Shown here: positions 1 through 6,739 of the stretch, one piece after another
How positions within the stretch are numbered: position 1 is the stretch's first letter
Layout of the letters: each line of letters opens with the position of its first letter
DNA from: CAZEMR01 sp964513465
Lineage (GTDB): Bacteria > Bacteroidota > Ignavibacteria > Kapaibacteriales > UBA2268
Direction of reading: 5' to 3'
Assembly (NCBI GenBank): GCA_964513465.1
Contig: CAZEMR010000076.1
Span: 1-13,885 of the forward strand
DNA: 13,885 bases
Translations under genes and position numbers: made by a program
Notes under the pieces: model-generated
Database searches by the model: none
What the model was told of the DNA's origin: nothing
Seen by the model: the letters and a program-made list of their open reading frames with translations, nothing else

Positions 1-1070
1 ACGTTCGGGCCCATCGCCGGCATCAGCGGATTGACCCGGCCGTTGGTGTCGTCCGAGACGACCTTCTGCACCACGCGCGCGGCCATCGGCACTGCAGAGA
101 CTCCAGCTGCGCCAATTGCGGGATTGATCTTGTTTTCCTTTTTCAGAAATATATTCAGAATTTTTGCGAAAACGACTCCGCCCGCAGTGCTGAATGCGAA
201 CGCCACAGCGCCCATGGCGAGTATGCCGATTGTGCCCCACGTGATGAAGCTCATGCCGTCCATTGTGGCGCCCACGGCGAGGCCAAGGAATATGGTGACG
301 ATGTCTACCAGCGATGTGCCGGCGGTCTTGCGAAGGCGCTCGGTGACGCCGCTTTCGCGAAGCAGATTGCCGAACATCAGCAGTCCGATGAGCGGCGCGC
401 TCGAGGGAATTGCCAGCGAGGCGACCAGGCCGGTGATGATGGGGAAGAGTATGACCGCCGTGCGCGATACGGGGCGCGCCTGCGGCATATCGATCGAGCG
501 TTCGCGGTGGCTGGTGAGCATGCGGATGATTGGCGGCTGGATGATGGGCACCAGCGACATGTAGCTGTATGCAGCGACCGCAACAGGCCCCAGCAGATGC
601 GGCGCGAGCTGGCTGGTCAGGAATATCGAGGTCGGGCCGTCGGCTCCGCCGATGATGCCGATGCTGGCGGCTTCCTTGATATCGAAACCCAGGACGTAGA
701 ATGCGCCGAGCGCGGCGATGAATATTCCGAGCTGAGCGGATGCGCCGAGCAGGAAGGTGACCGGGCGCCCGAGCAGAGGCCGGAAGTCGGTAAGCACCCC
801 CACGCCGAGGAAAATGATGGGCGGCAGCAGTTCGGTTTTGATGCCGGAATTATATATATATTCCATGATGCCGCCGCCGTCCGCGGCCATTTGCGCGAGC
901 GGGAAATTGGCCATCAATGCGCCGAAGCCGATGGGGATCAGCAAGAGCGGCTCGTATTTTTTGGCGATAGCGAGATAAATCAAAAGTCCGGCTATGGCGA
1001 ACATAAGCCAGTTCTGCCACGAGAGATAATAGAAGCCGGAACTTTCCCATAGCTGCAGAAAAGTATCCAT
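1..1070 (-). CDS. oadB: Na+-translocating oxaloacetate decarboxylase, beta subunit (3' end cut by window edge)
   Basis: This is the integral membrane subunit that decarboxylates carboxybiotin and couples the reaction to Na+ export. I translated the reverse strand from the ATG at 1070-1068 and the frame stays open for 356 codons to the window edge. The protein is hydrophobic, with multiple membrane segments. It carries the family signature GIIGGADGPTSIF at residues 138-150, whose Asp144 corresponds by eye to the essential Asp of OadB/GcdB/MmdB. The last readable residues are the conserved NPLMPAMGPNV segment, so only a short C-terminal piece should be missing. GAGGT, overlapping the oadA stop codon, serves as ribosome site; the gap to oadA is 10 nt. 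The beta subunit family is shared by oxaloacetate, methylmalonyl-CoA and glutaconyl-CoA decarboxylases. The neighbouring alpha subunit is what selects oxaloacetate. Confidence 0.93.
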   Translation of the reverse strand, partial: MDTFLQLWESSGFYYLSWQNWLMFAIAGLLIYLAIAKKYEPLLLIPIGFGALMANFPLAQMAADGGGIMEYIYNSGIKTELLPPIIFLGVGVLTDFRPLLGRPVTFLLGASAQLGIFIAALGAFYVLGFDIKEAASIGIIGGADGPTSIFLTSQLAPHLLGPVAVAAYSYMSLVPIIQPPIIRMLTSHRERSIDMPQARPVSRTAVILFPIITGLVASLAIPSSAPLIGLLMFGNLLRESGVTERLRKTAGTSLVDIVTIFLGLAVGATMDGMSFITWGTIGILAMGAVAFAFSTAGGVVFAKILNIFLKKENKINPAIGAAGVSAVPMAARVVQKVVSDDTNGRVNPLMPAMGPN

Positions 1071-1080
1071 ATATATAACC

Positions 1081-2934
1081 TCAGGTATGTATTGTCATAA
1101 TTGGTTTCGAGGAATCGATCTCATCGCCGATTTTGACATATATTTCGCCGATTGTGCCATCCGTCGGCGCTTTGATTTCGTGTTCGGCCTTCATGGCTTC
1201 AATTGTGGCGATTACTTTTCCTTTGCTGACTTTATCTCCTTTTTTGACTTTAATATCGGTTACCTCCACCTGTCCGGCGAAGGTTGAATACACATGTTCG
1301 CCGCTGCCCTTCGGCTGGTCGGCTTCGGCGGCGGGCACGGGTTTGGATTCGGCTGCTTCGGCAGGCTCGACCGTTACCACAAAATTGCGGACGCTGCCGC
1401 CTTCTTCGACTTTGACGCGGCTGGTGACCGGGCCGGAAGGCAGGCCGTTTCCTGATGCGGGCTGGACTGTGGCCGGACGGCGCTCGATTTCTTCGGCGGT
1501 CTTTTCTTTTTTGAGTGGTATATCGAGTTTGCCATTGCCTTTGAGGAATCTCATCCCCTCGTTGGCCTCGATTTTTTTGCCGGGCACCATGGCCGATAGC
1601 ACGAGGAATGTGTTTTCGTCAGTAGCTTCTATGCTTTCGTCTTTGAGCGCTTCTTTGGCGGTGCCGATATTTTTGGGAGCGGCTTCGAGCGGATCGCCCT
1701 CGAATGGTTCGAGTCCGAGCTGTTCGGAGGCGATTTTAATGACCTCGGGGTCTGGCGGAAGCGGAGTTTTGCCGAAATATCCCAGCACTGCGCGGCCAAA
1801 TCCGGAATCGATTTTCTTCCAGCGGCCGTAAAGCACGTTATTGAATGCCTGGAGCCAGTATTGCTGGCTGCCGGGGGTAACGCTCGTCCAGGCTCCGCCG
1901 GCCTTGACCACGACCGGGAACTCGGCGAGCACATCGTTATATTTATCCAGAATTCCGGCTTTGACCATCATGTGTACGTTCGGGCCTATGGCGCCGCCGG
2001 GCATGGGGAATCCGACTACGCGTGCGTCGGCGGTGGTTGTGGTGGGATTGAAATTATATTCGCTCATTCCTTCGTTCAATAAATTTTCGATCTCGTTCAT
2101 CTTCGATGCGTCGATATCGAGCGAATATCCCGTGCCCTTCAGCGCGTGATCCATCGACCGGACGTCGGGCTGGACTGTGCCGCTGGCCATTGGTCGGCAC
2201 GAAAGGTCGATGCCATCGACTCCGGCTTCGATTCCGGCCATATAGCAGGCAACGGCCATCGAGGCGGTGTCGTGGGTATGCTGCCATAGGGGCATTTCGG
2301 GAGGCATGATTTTCTTGAGGCCTTTGACCGTGTCGTAAATTGTTTTTGGGTCGCAGGTTCCGCTGGCGTCCTTAAGGCAGATGCTATCAATTTGAATATC
2401 CGCATCGAGCAATTTTTTGCCAATATTTATATAGAATTCCGCGGTGTGGACTTTGTCGGATTTGAACGGAAGGCCCATAAGCGCGATGCAGACCTGGTGG
2501 TGCATGCCGGCTTCGACGATCGGCCGGCCTGTGTTGACCAGATTGCGGACGTCGTTCATGTAGTCGAAATTGCGGTCCCATGTAGTGCCGTATTTGGCCA
2601 TCAATTTTGCCTGAAGCCCGAGGCCTTCGATGGATTGTGTGGTGAGGGTTACTCCTGAGACCGAGCGGGTAAGAATTTGCAGATCGGCTTCGGGGCCGCA
2701 GACGTCGCGGAATTTTTTCATGGTTTCGAAGGGGTTTTCGCGAAGGTAGAAGAATGGCGCCTGGTATCGCGCGCCGCCGCCGAATTCGAAATGGCGGATG
2801 CCTGCGTGTGCGGCAGCTTCGAGCGCCGGTTTGAAATCCTCCCATCGCACTTTGCCGCCGAAGGAGCTTTGCAGGCCGTCGCGGAAGGGTGTGAACATAA
2901 CCCGGATTTTTTTTGGATTTTCCGTGTAGATCAT
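1081..2934 (-). CDS. oadA: Oxaloacetate decarboxylase alpha subunit (carboxyltransferase plus biotin carrier), divergent subtype
   Basis: This 617-residue cytoplasmic subunit would move CO2 from oxaloacetate to its own biotin. Residues about 10-300 form a carboxyltransferase barrel of the pyruvate carboxylase/HMGL-like family. The likely metal ligands are Asp19 in FRDGLQS and His219/His221 in WQHTHDT, with the candidate carboxylated lysine Lys188 in CLKDASG. A conserved carboxylase region follows (about 300-480), then a Pro/Ala/Glu-rich linker (about 480-550), then a biotinyl domain with EAMKAE, where Lys582 (codon 1191-1189) is the biotin site. Several usually well-kept positions differ from classical OadA: RDGLQS for RDAHQS, FGGGARYQ for the EMWGGATFD region, HTHDT for HSHAT. 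It is therefore a distinct branch. The start has an excellent AGGAGGT and overlaps the oadG stop as ATGA, which indicates translational coupling. An oxaloacetate substrate is likely but not proven. Confidence 0.9.
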   Translation of the reverse strand: MIYTENPKKIRVMFTPFRDGLQSSFGGKVRWEDFKPALEAAAHAGIRHFEFGGGARYQAPFFYLRENPFETMKKFRDVCGPEADLQILTRSVSGVTLTTQSIEGLGLQAKLMAKYGTTWDRNFDYMNDVRNLVNTGRPIVEAGMHHQVCIALMGLPFKSDKVHTAEFYINIGKKLLDADIQIDSICLKDASGTCDPKTIYDTVKGLKKIMPPEMPLWQHTHDTASMAVACYMAGIEAGVDGIDLSCRPMASGTVQPDVRSMDHALKGTGYSLDIDASKMNEIENLLNEGMSEYNFNPTTTTADARVVGFPMPGGAIGPNVHMMVKAGILDKYNDVLAEFPVVVKAGGAWTSVTPGSQQYWLQAFNNVLYGRWKKIDSGFGRAVLGYFGKTPLPPDPEVIKIASEQLGLEPFEGDPLEAAPKNIGTAKEALKDESIEATDENTFLVLSAMVPGKKIEANEGMRFLKGNGKLDIPLKKEKTAEEIERRPATVQPASGNGLPSGPVTSRVKVEEGGSVRNFVVTVEPAEAAESKPVPAAEADQPKGSGEHVYSTFAGQVEVTDIKVKKGDKVSKGKVIATIEAMKAEHEIKAPTDGTIGEIYVKIGDEIDSSKPIMTIHT

Positions 2935-3143
2935 TTTACCTCCTCAATCTTGGTGATTTGTGTATTTGGATAAACCGAATTCATGGTGGATGCTATCGCA
3001 GCGAGGATTGCAGGATCGGCAACGGCAGCTTTTGCAGGGAAGATGCGCAAAATTATGCGCATAATCACGGCCAGCGCGGTCAGCAATATGAAAACTGCGA
3101 TAAATGCGGCGAGGCACATAAACAACAGATCAGGCGTATTCAT
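2931..3143 (-). CDS. oadG: Oxaloacetate decarboxylase gamma subunit
   Basis: This small subunit is expected to anchor and assemble the decarboxylase complex by linking the membrane-embedded beta subunit to the alpha subunit. The 70-residue product has a single N-terminal membrane segment (about residues 6-36, very rich in Leu/Ile/Ala/Val). A short soluble tail follows with ADPAILAAIAST, the Ala/Ile helix pattern typical of the OadG/MmdD family C-terminus. It is a little shorter than the roughly 80 residues of well-studied OadG. It is first in the order gamma-alpha-beta, its stop overlaps the oadA start (ATGA), and an AGGGGA ribosome site lies upstream. Sequence identity of such small subunits is weak, so the call rests on length, topology and position. 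Confidence 0.85.
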   Translation of the reverse strand: MNTPDLLFMCLAAFIAVFILLTALAVIMRIILRIFPAKAAVADPAILAAIASTMNSVYPNTQITKIEEVK

Positions 3144-3240
3144 AGGTATTCCCCTGGATGGTGGACGATGCGTCGAGAGGTAAGCATATATATATCATCT
3201 GCTTTCAAAGCCGATAATTTATTGGATTGAGGATTTGAGG

Positions 3241-3270
3241 GATAATATATGATTAATAAAAAATATTATC
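3241..3270. repeat. 8-bp inverted repeat overlapping the oadGAB promoter
   Basis: GATAATAT at 3241-3248 and ATATTATC at 3263-3270 are perfect inverted copies with a 14-nt spacer. One arm covers most of the proposed -10 box and the other most of the -35 box. It could be an operator half-site pair or chance symmetry in A+T-rich DNA. Confidence 0.35.
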
Positions 3271-3272
3271 AA
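3244..3272 (-). promoter_or_regulatory. Predicted sigma70-like promoter of oadGAB
   Basis: On the minus strand TTGATA (3272-3267) is separated by exactly 17 nt from TATATT (3249-3244). Transcription would begin near 3236 and give a leader of about 90 nt before oadG. The site lies in the A+T-rich gap between the biotin ligase stop and oadG. An 8-bp inverted repeat overlaps both promoter boxes (see separate entry). This is predicted from consensus match only. Confidence 0.5.
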
Positions 3273-3321
3273 GTAAAATTTTGGAAAATCAAATTAAAAT
3301 TATTTTCTGTATCGTGAATGA

Positions 3322-4254
3322 TTAGTCATGAAGCTGGAGCCTGCCGCGAGTAACAGGCCGGTCGGAATCTTCCAGCAACAATTCGAGGTTTCGTCCGATT
3401 GCGCGCACGCGTCCGGATTCGAGCATATCATAGCGGCCGTCACGGTGGTCTGCCCACATGGTGATGCGCCGGCCGATTACTATCGAGCGGTTGATATATT
3501 TTTTAAGCAGGCTTTCGTATCCGCCGTGGATTAGCTCGAGGTAGTTGATTTTCAGGCGCTCGAGCAGTATGGGGAATACCGAGGCGAGTGTGATTCCTTT
3601 GGGCCGGGGTGTAAATTTGCGCAGGCAGGCGGTGCGTGGAACGAAGATATTCGGCTCGACTTTTGGGGTGGATTCGACGTTCATCCCGATGCCAAGGATG
3701 GCATCGGTGACCACATTGCCCTGGCTTTGCGAAAATGCGAGCACGCCGCATACTTTGGCGCCGTCGATTACGATGTCGTTGACCCACTTGATCATGGCGC
3801 GGCGGCGCATTCCGGGGATTTCGTCGATTGCTTCGAGCGCCGAGAGCGCCGCGATTATCATAAATCCGGATGCGAAGTCGGGTATCTCTCGGTGGGGACG
3901 GAAGTAAACCGAAAGGTGTATATTGCCCGGCAGGCTTACCCATGAGCGGTTGTGAAAGCCGTGGAATTTATTGCCGAATCCGGCGCAGCATAATAAATTG
4001 GCCGGCAGTGGGCAGTCCTGCCGGCTGAGTTCTATAAGGTCGTCGTATTGCGAATTTTCTGCGTATCTGGTAATAAAAATATTAGTCCAGAAGTCGTCCT
4101 CGGCTTCTCCGCGGAAAAATATTGCTCCGGGGATAAATTTATTTTTAGCTTCGAGCATACATTTTTCGACTGTGCGCGGCCTGATCTGAAGCCAGGGAAC
4201 GTCGGAACTGATATAATTCTCAGCGAAATCGGTGTCGTCAGTAAAAATTATCAT
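3322..4254 (-). CDS. Divergent biotin-protein ligase / lipoate-biotin ligase family protein
   Basis: This 310-residue protein probably attaches biotin to a carrier lysine. The catalytic-core landmarks are KWVNDIVIDGAKVCGVL at 156-172, matching the KWPND...GKKLAGIL segment of BirA-type ligases, GIGMNV at 188-193, and RSWVSLPGNIHLSVYF at 103-118, matching the GRxWxSPxGNLYLS strand. The C-terminus (about 270-310) resembles the small BPL C-terminal barrel. There is no N-terminal DNA-binding helix-turn-helix, so it is not an obvious BirA-type repressor. It is odd in two ways: the glycine/arginine-rich biotinyl-AMP loop (GRGRRGR in E. coli BirA) reads FHGFHNR at 97-103, and the first 90 residues do not follow the usual pattern. 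Its position right before the biotin-dependent oadGAB genes makes OadA its obvious substrate by inference. The start ATG lies within an inverted repeat and has only a weak GGTAAA ribosome site. Confidence 0.65.
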   Translation of the reverse strand: MIIFTDDTDFAENYISSDVPWLQIRPRTVEKCMLEAKNKFIPGAIFFRGEAEDDFWTNIFITRYAENSQYDDLIELSRQDCPLPANLLCCAGFGNKFHGFHNRSWVSLPGNIHLSVYFRPHREIPDFASGFMIIAALSALEAIDEIPGMRRRAMIKWVNDIVIDGAKVCGVLAFSQSQGNVVTDAILGIGMNVESTPKVEPNIFVPRTACLRKFTPRPKGITLASVFPILLERLKINYLELIHGGYESLLKKYINRSIVIGRRITMWADHRDGRYDMLESGRVRAIGRNLELLLEDSDRPVTRGRLQLHD

Positions 4255-4298
4255 TTTACCATATTATTCATTCTGGATGCACGGCTAAATGGTAAAAT
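4253..4298 (-). promoter_or_regulatory. 10-bp inverted repeat spanning the ribosome site and start codon of the ligase gene
   Basis: ATTTTACCAT and ATGGTAAAAT occupy 4289-4298 and 4253-4262 as perfect inverted copies with a 26-nt spacer. In the transcript the downstream arm contains the GGUAAA ribosome site and the first two bases of the ligase AUG, so folding would hide the start. A six-codon reading frame (ATG AAT AAT ATG GTA AAA TGA) sits between the arms, and its TGA overlaps the ligase ATG. The structure could be a translational switch, or an operator at DNA level. Confidence 0.45.
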
Positions 4299-4308
4299 AA
4301 CATTTTTT

Positions 4309-5160
4309 TCATAATTCCACAATCAGGTTTTTAAACCAGACATTCATGCTTTCGATTTTTCCGGAAATATTTGTATTATTTTTTAATGTGCCGGTGTATG
4401 TATATCCCGCGTTGGCGAAAGTGATGTTCATCCCGGCCGAGAGCGCGCGTGCAATAGTATAAGCTGTGATAATATTATAATTTTCGCGGGTGTCTTCCTC
4501 CATGCGCTGCAGCAGATATCCGGCCAGCTTGCGGCCCCGTGCCTCGGGCAGGGTGGCGAAGTCGGTCATTTCTGCGTTTTTGGAGTCGGGATCCATCTCT
4601 GCCGAGCTTGCCGCAAGCAGCACTCCGTTAGAGAATACGCCGTAGAATGCTACATCGCTGTCCATTGCCTCGACCAGGTAGTCCGGCTCGTGGATTGGGA
4701 AGGGATATGTGGGGAATACGTTTTTAAATAATTCGGCCATCGCGGGAGTATTCTTTGGCTCGAGCGGGCGGATGTCGTATTCCTCGGGCACCGGCAGCGG
4801 ATGCGCTTTGGTTTTGGTCGAGCATATTTTCAGGATATTATCCATTACCTTTTTTTCGTTGGGGGGTATTTCGCGGCGTTCGGGCTTCAGATATTTTGCG
4901 AAAAACACCGCCGGTACCGTGCCTTTGAAAAAGTCGGGAATATTGGCTTCTTCTTCGTAGCCGTTTTCGAGGAATTCGCGGGATGCCCACTCGCCGACTT
5001 TTGCGAAAATTTTGCCAAGATTTTTTTCTCTGGCCATTTTTTCGATTGTGCTGATTATTTCGGGATATTCGATCGGCCCGAGTTTCATCAGATAAACGCG
5101 GTCGTTGGCCTCGCCTATGTGTATCTTTGAATCGCCGATTCTGATAATTTCGTCGTACAT
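4309..5160 (-). CDS. ablB: Putative beta-lysine N6-acetyltransferase
   Basis: This enzyme acetylates beta-lysine from acetyl-CoA to give N-epsilon-acetyl-beta-lysine, a compatible solute known from methanogens and some bacteria. The 283-residue product has the AblB layout. An N-terminal half (1-120) is specific to this family. It is followed by a GNAT domain (about 128-270) with the acetyl-CoA-binding segment EARGRKLAGYLL at 206-217 and the preceding strand AEMTDFATLP. The length fits the family. The assignment is strengthened by ablA two genes upstream on the same strand. The start is chosen from AAGGAGT, which is well spaced from the ATG at 5160. The gap from the symporter stop is 32 nt, so the two are likely cotranscribed. 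Confidence 0.88.
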   Translation of the reverse strand: MYDEIIRIGDSKIHIGEANDRVYLMKLGPIEYPEIISTIEKMAREKNLGKIFAKVGEWASREFLENGYEEEANIPDFFKGTVPAVFFAKYLKPERREIPPNEKKVMDNILKICSTKTKAHPLPVPEEYDIRPLEPKNTPAMAELFKNVFPTYPFPIHEPDYLVEAMDSDVAFYGVFSNGVLLAASSAEMDPDSKNAEMTDFATLPEARGRKLAGYLLQRMEEDTRENYNIITAYTIARALSAGMNITFANAGYTYTGTLKNNTNISGKIESMNVWFKNLIVEL

Positions 5161-5192
5161 ATGTTTTGACTCCTTATTTATGTGATTTTCAG

Positions 5193-6614
5193 TTAATTAT
5201 TTTGAATTTTCGGCATAAATATCATTCTGGCGCCGAAGAATACTACTATCGAAATCATTATTCCCCAGAAGCTTGGGTCGAGTCCGCCGGGCATTTTTAT
5301 TTTGGCAAATATGAGCACAAGTGTAAGCCCGCCGCCAGCGAACATGCTGGCCAAAGCTGCCGGAGCATACTGCCGGCGCAGGAAATATGCGCCGAGTGTG
5401 GGGATGAACAGCCCCGCCACCATGAATGAATATGCGTATAGAATTATATCCAGTACCGATTCGAAAGAGCTTGCTATATATATAGTTACGATTCCTATCA
5501 CAAGGGTTACGATCTGCGATATCCTGACCAGCTTCTTCTGCGATGTATTTTTGATGAAATAGCGTTCGATCAGGTCGTTGACTATATTGCCGCTCGAGGC
5601 GATCAGGCAGCTATCGGCGGTGGACATAATGGCCGAGAAATACGCTGCCACTATGATGCCCTTGATTCCGATGGGCAAAATGTCCTTCAGTAGCAGCGGC
5701 AAACCCATCTCGGGTTCGGCCATCGGGAAAAACACCCGGCCGACCATCCCGAGAAATACGCCTACGAATGCCATTATCGGCCATTCGAATATTCCGGCGA
5801 TATACCATGCTTTTTTGGCGTCTTTGGCGTCCTTGCATGCAAACATTCGCTGGTAGAGAGTCATTGCGATCAGCCAGATGGGGATGATGGTGACCATCCA
5901 GTTGATGAACTGCGTCCATGTAAGGTTAGTCAGCGAAAAATATTCCGCAGGCAATGCTTTCATCAGCGAATCGAATCCGCCGATCTCGTATATCGAGAAT
6001 GGCACTGCGATGAAAATCAGTCCCGAGAGCAGAATGATCCACTGTATAGTATCGGTATAAATCACCGCCTTGAGGCCGCCCAGCACGGTATATATAAGTA
6101 TAATGCCTGCGATTATTACCAGCGAAAAAGTCATCGGGTCTACGTCGATTGGGACGTCCGAGAACAGGGTGGCCGAGGCGAGCTTGGCGCCTGCGAGCAC
6201 CTGTCCGCCGGTGAATCCCATATAGCCGATGCCCGAGATAATCGCGGCCACCAGCGCTACGCCATTGCCGTATTTATACCTGAGAAAATCGGGATATGTG
6301 AGCATCCCGTGCTTTGCGTCGATGCTTTTGATCCGCGGGATAATCAGCACTGCGGTGAGCCATGCGCCGACAAGCCCCGAGAATAGCAGCCAGCTGCCCG
6401 AAAGCCCCATCACGAATCCGAGTCCGCCGAGGCCGATAGAGAATCCGCCGCCGACATCGGTAGCTACTACCGACAGCCCGACATGCCCGGGTTTGATCGA
6501 GCGCCCGCCTACGTAGTAGTCCTCTCTGTCCTTGTTCCTGCGGTAGAAATATACCCCCACAGCAAACACTAAAGCCATATAAATCAGAAAGATTGCAAAA
6601 TCAATCCAGTGCAT
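5193..6614 (-). CDS. Sodium:solute symporter (SSS family), substrate unknown
   Basis: This 473-residue membrane transporter is of the SSS/SGLT type and couples solute uptake to Na+ entry. There are about 13 hydrophobic segments starting at residue 4. Family landmarks include YYVGGRSI (34-40), VIYTDTIQW (184-192) and SAIMSTADSCLIASSGNIVNDL (central STADS at 331-335), the last being the typical Na+-site helix. The substrate cannot be read from sequence. Lysine, beta-lysine or another osmolyte is suggested only by its position between ablA and ablB. A GGAGG lies 15 nt before the ATG, longer than usual, and no in-frame alternative start is visible closer to it. A candidate own promoter and a hairpin lie in the 125-nt gap after ablA, so expression may be partly separate. 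Confidence 0.9.
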   Translation of the reverse strand: MHWIDFAIFLIYMALVFAVGVYFYRRNKDREDYYVGGRSIKPGHVGLSVVATDVGGGFSIGLGGLGFVMGLSGSWLLFSGLVGAWLTAVLIIPRIKSIDAKHGMLTYPDFLRYKYGNGVALVAAIISGIGYMGFTGGQVLAGAKLASATLFSDVPIDVDPMTFSLVIIAGIILIYTVLGGLKAVIYTDTIQWIILLSGLIFIAVPFSIYEIGGFDSLMKALPAEYFSLTNLTWTQFINWMVTIIPIWLIAMTLYQRMFACKDAKDAKKAWYIAGIFEWPIMAFVGVFLGMVGRVFFPMAEPEMGLPLLLKDILPIGIKGIIVAAYFSAIMSTADSCLIASSGNIVNDLIERYFIKNTSQKKLVRISQIVTLVIGIVTIYIASSFESVLDIILYAYSFMVAGLFIPTLGAYFLRRQYAPAALASMFAGGGLTLVLIFAKIKMPGGLDPSFWGIMISIVVFFGARMIFMPKIQNN

Positions 6615-6664
6615 ATTGCTCTGTGGGTACCTCCGCTTTTAAGCTTAACAAATTTTTAAAATAC

Positions 6665-6696
6665 GGGAAAATCGGCCCGAAAGGACAAATTTTCCC
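6665..6696 (-). promoter_or_regulatory. Nested stem-loop between ablA and the symporter gene
   Basis: GGGAAAAT (6696-6689) pairs with ATTTTCCC (6672-6665) as a perfect 8-bp outer stem on the minus strand. Inside it GTCC and GGGC pair (with one G-U) around a TTTC loop. The tail is A/T-rich (GTATTTTAAAAATTTG) but not a clean T-run, so a terminator or attenuator is possible and an mRNA processing or stabilising hairpin is equally possible. Confidence 0.5.
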
Positions 6697-6699
6697 AAT

Positions 6700-6727
6700 A
6701 GTATATAATATTTATTATTTAAATCAA
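6700..6727 (-). promoter_or_regulatory. Possible internal promoter for symporter-ablB
   Basis: On the minus strand TTGATT (6727-6722), a 16-nt spacer and TATACT (6705-6700) form a sigma70-like promoter just after the ablA stop. Initiation would fall at the very beginning of the nested stem-loop. Spacing is 1 nt short of optimum and the region is A+T-rich, so the call is tentative. Confidence 0.35.
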
Positions 6728-6739
6728 AATATTTCGGAA

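Noticed and set aside
31..564. Plus-strand frame of 177 codons at the left edge
   Set aside because: It is the antisense shadow of oadB, which is supported by the GGADGPT signature on the minus strand.
5471..5484. TATATA-type tracts in coding and non-coding DNA (for example near 851, 3186, 5474, 9271 and 11766)
   Set aside because: In genes they encode ordinary Ile/Tyr runs and elsewhere they reflect A+T-rich spacers; I see no fixed position or shared flank that would make them a single element.
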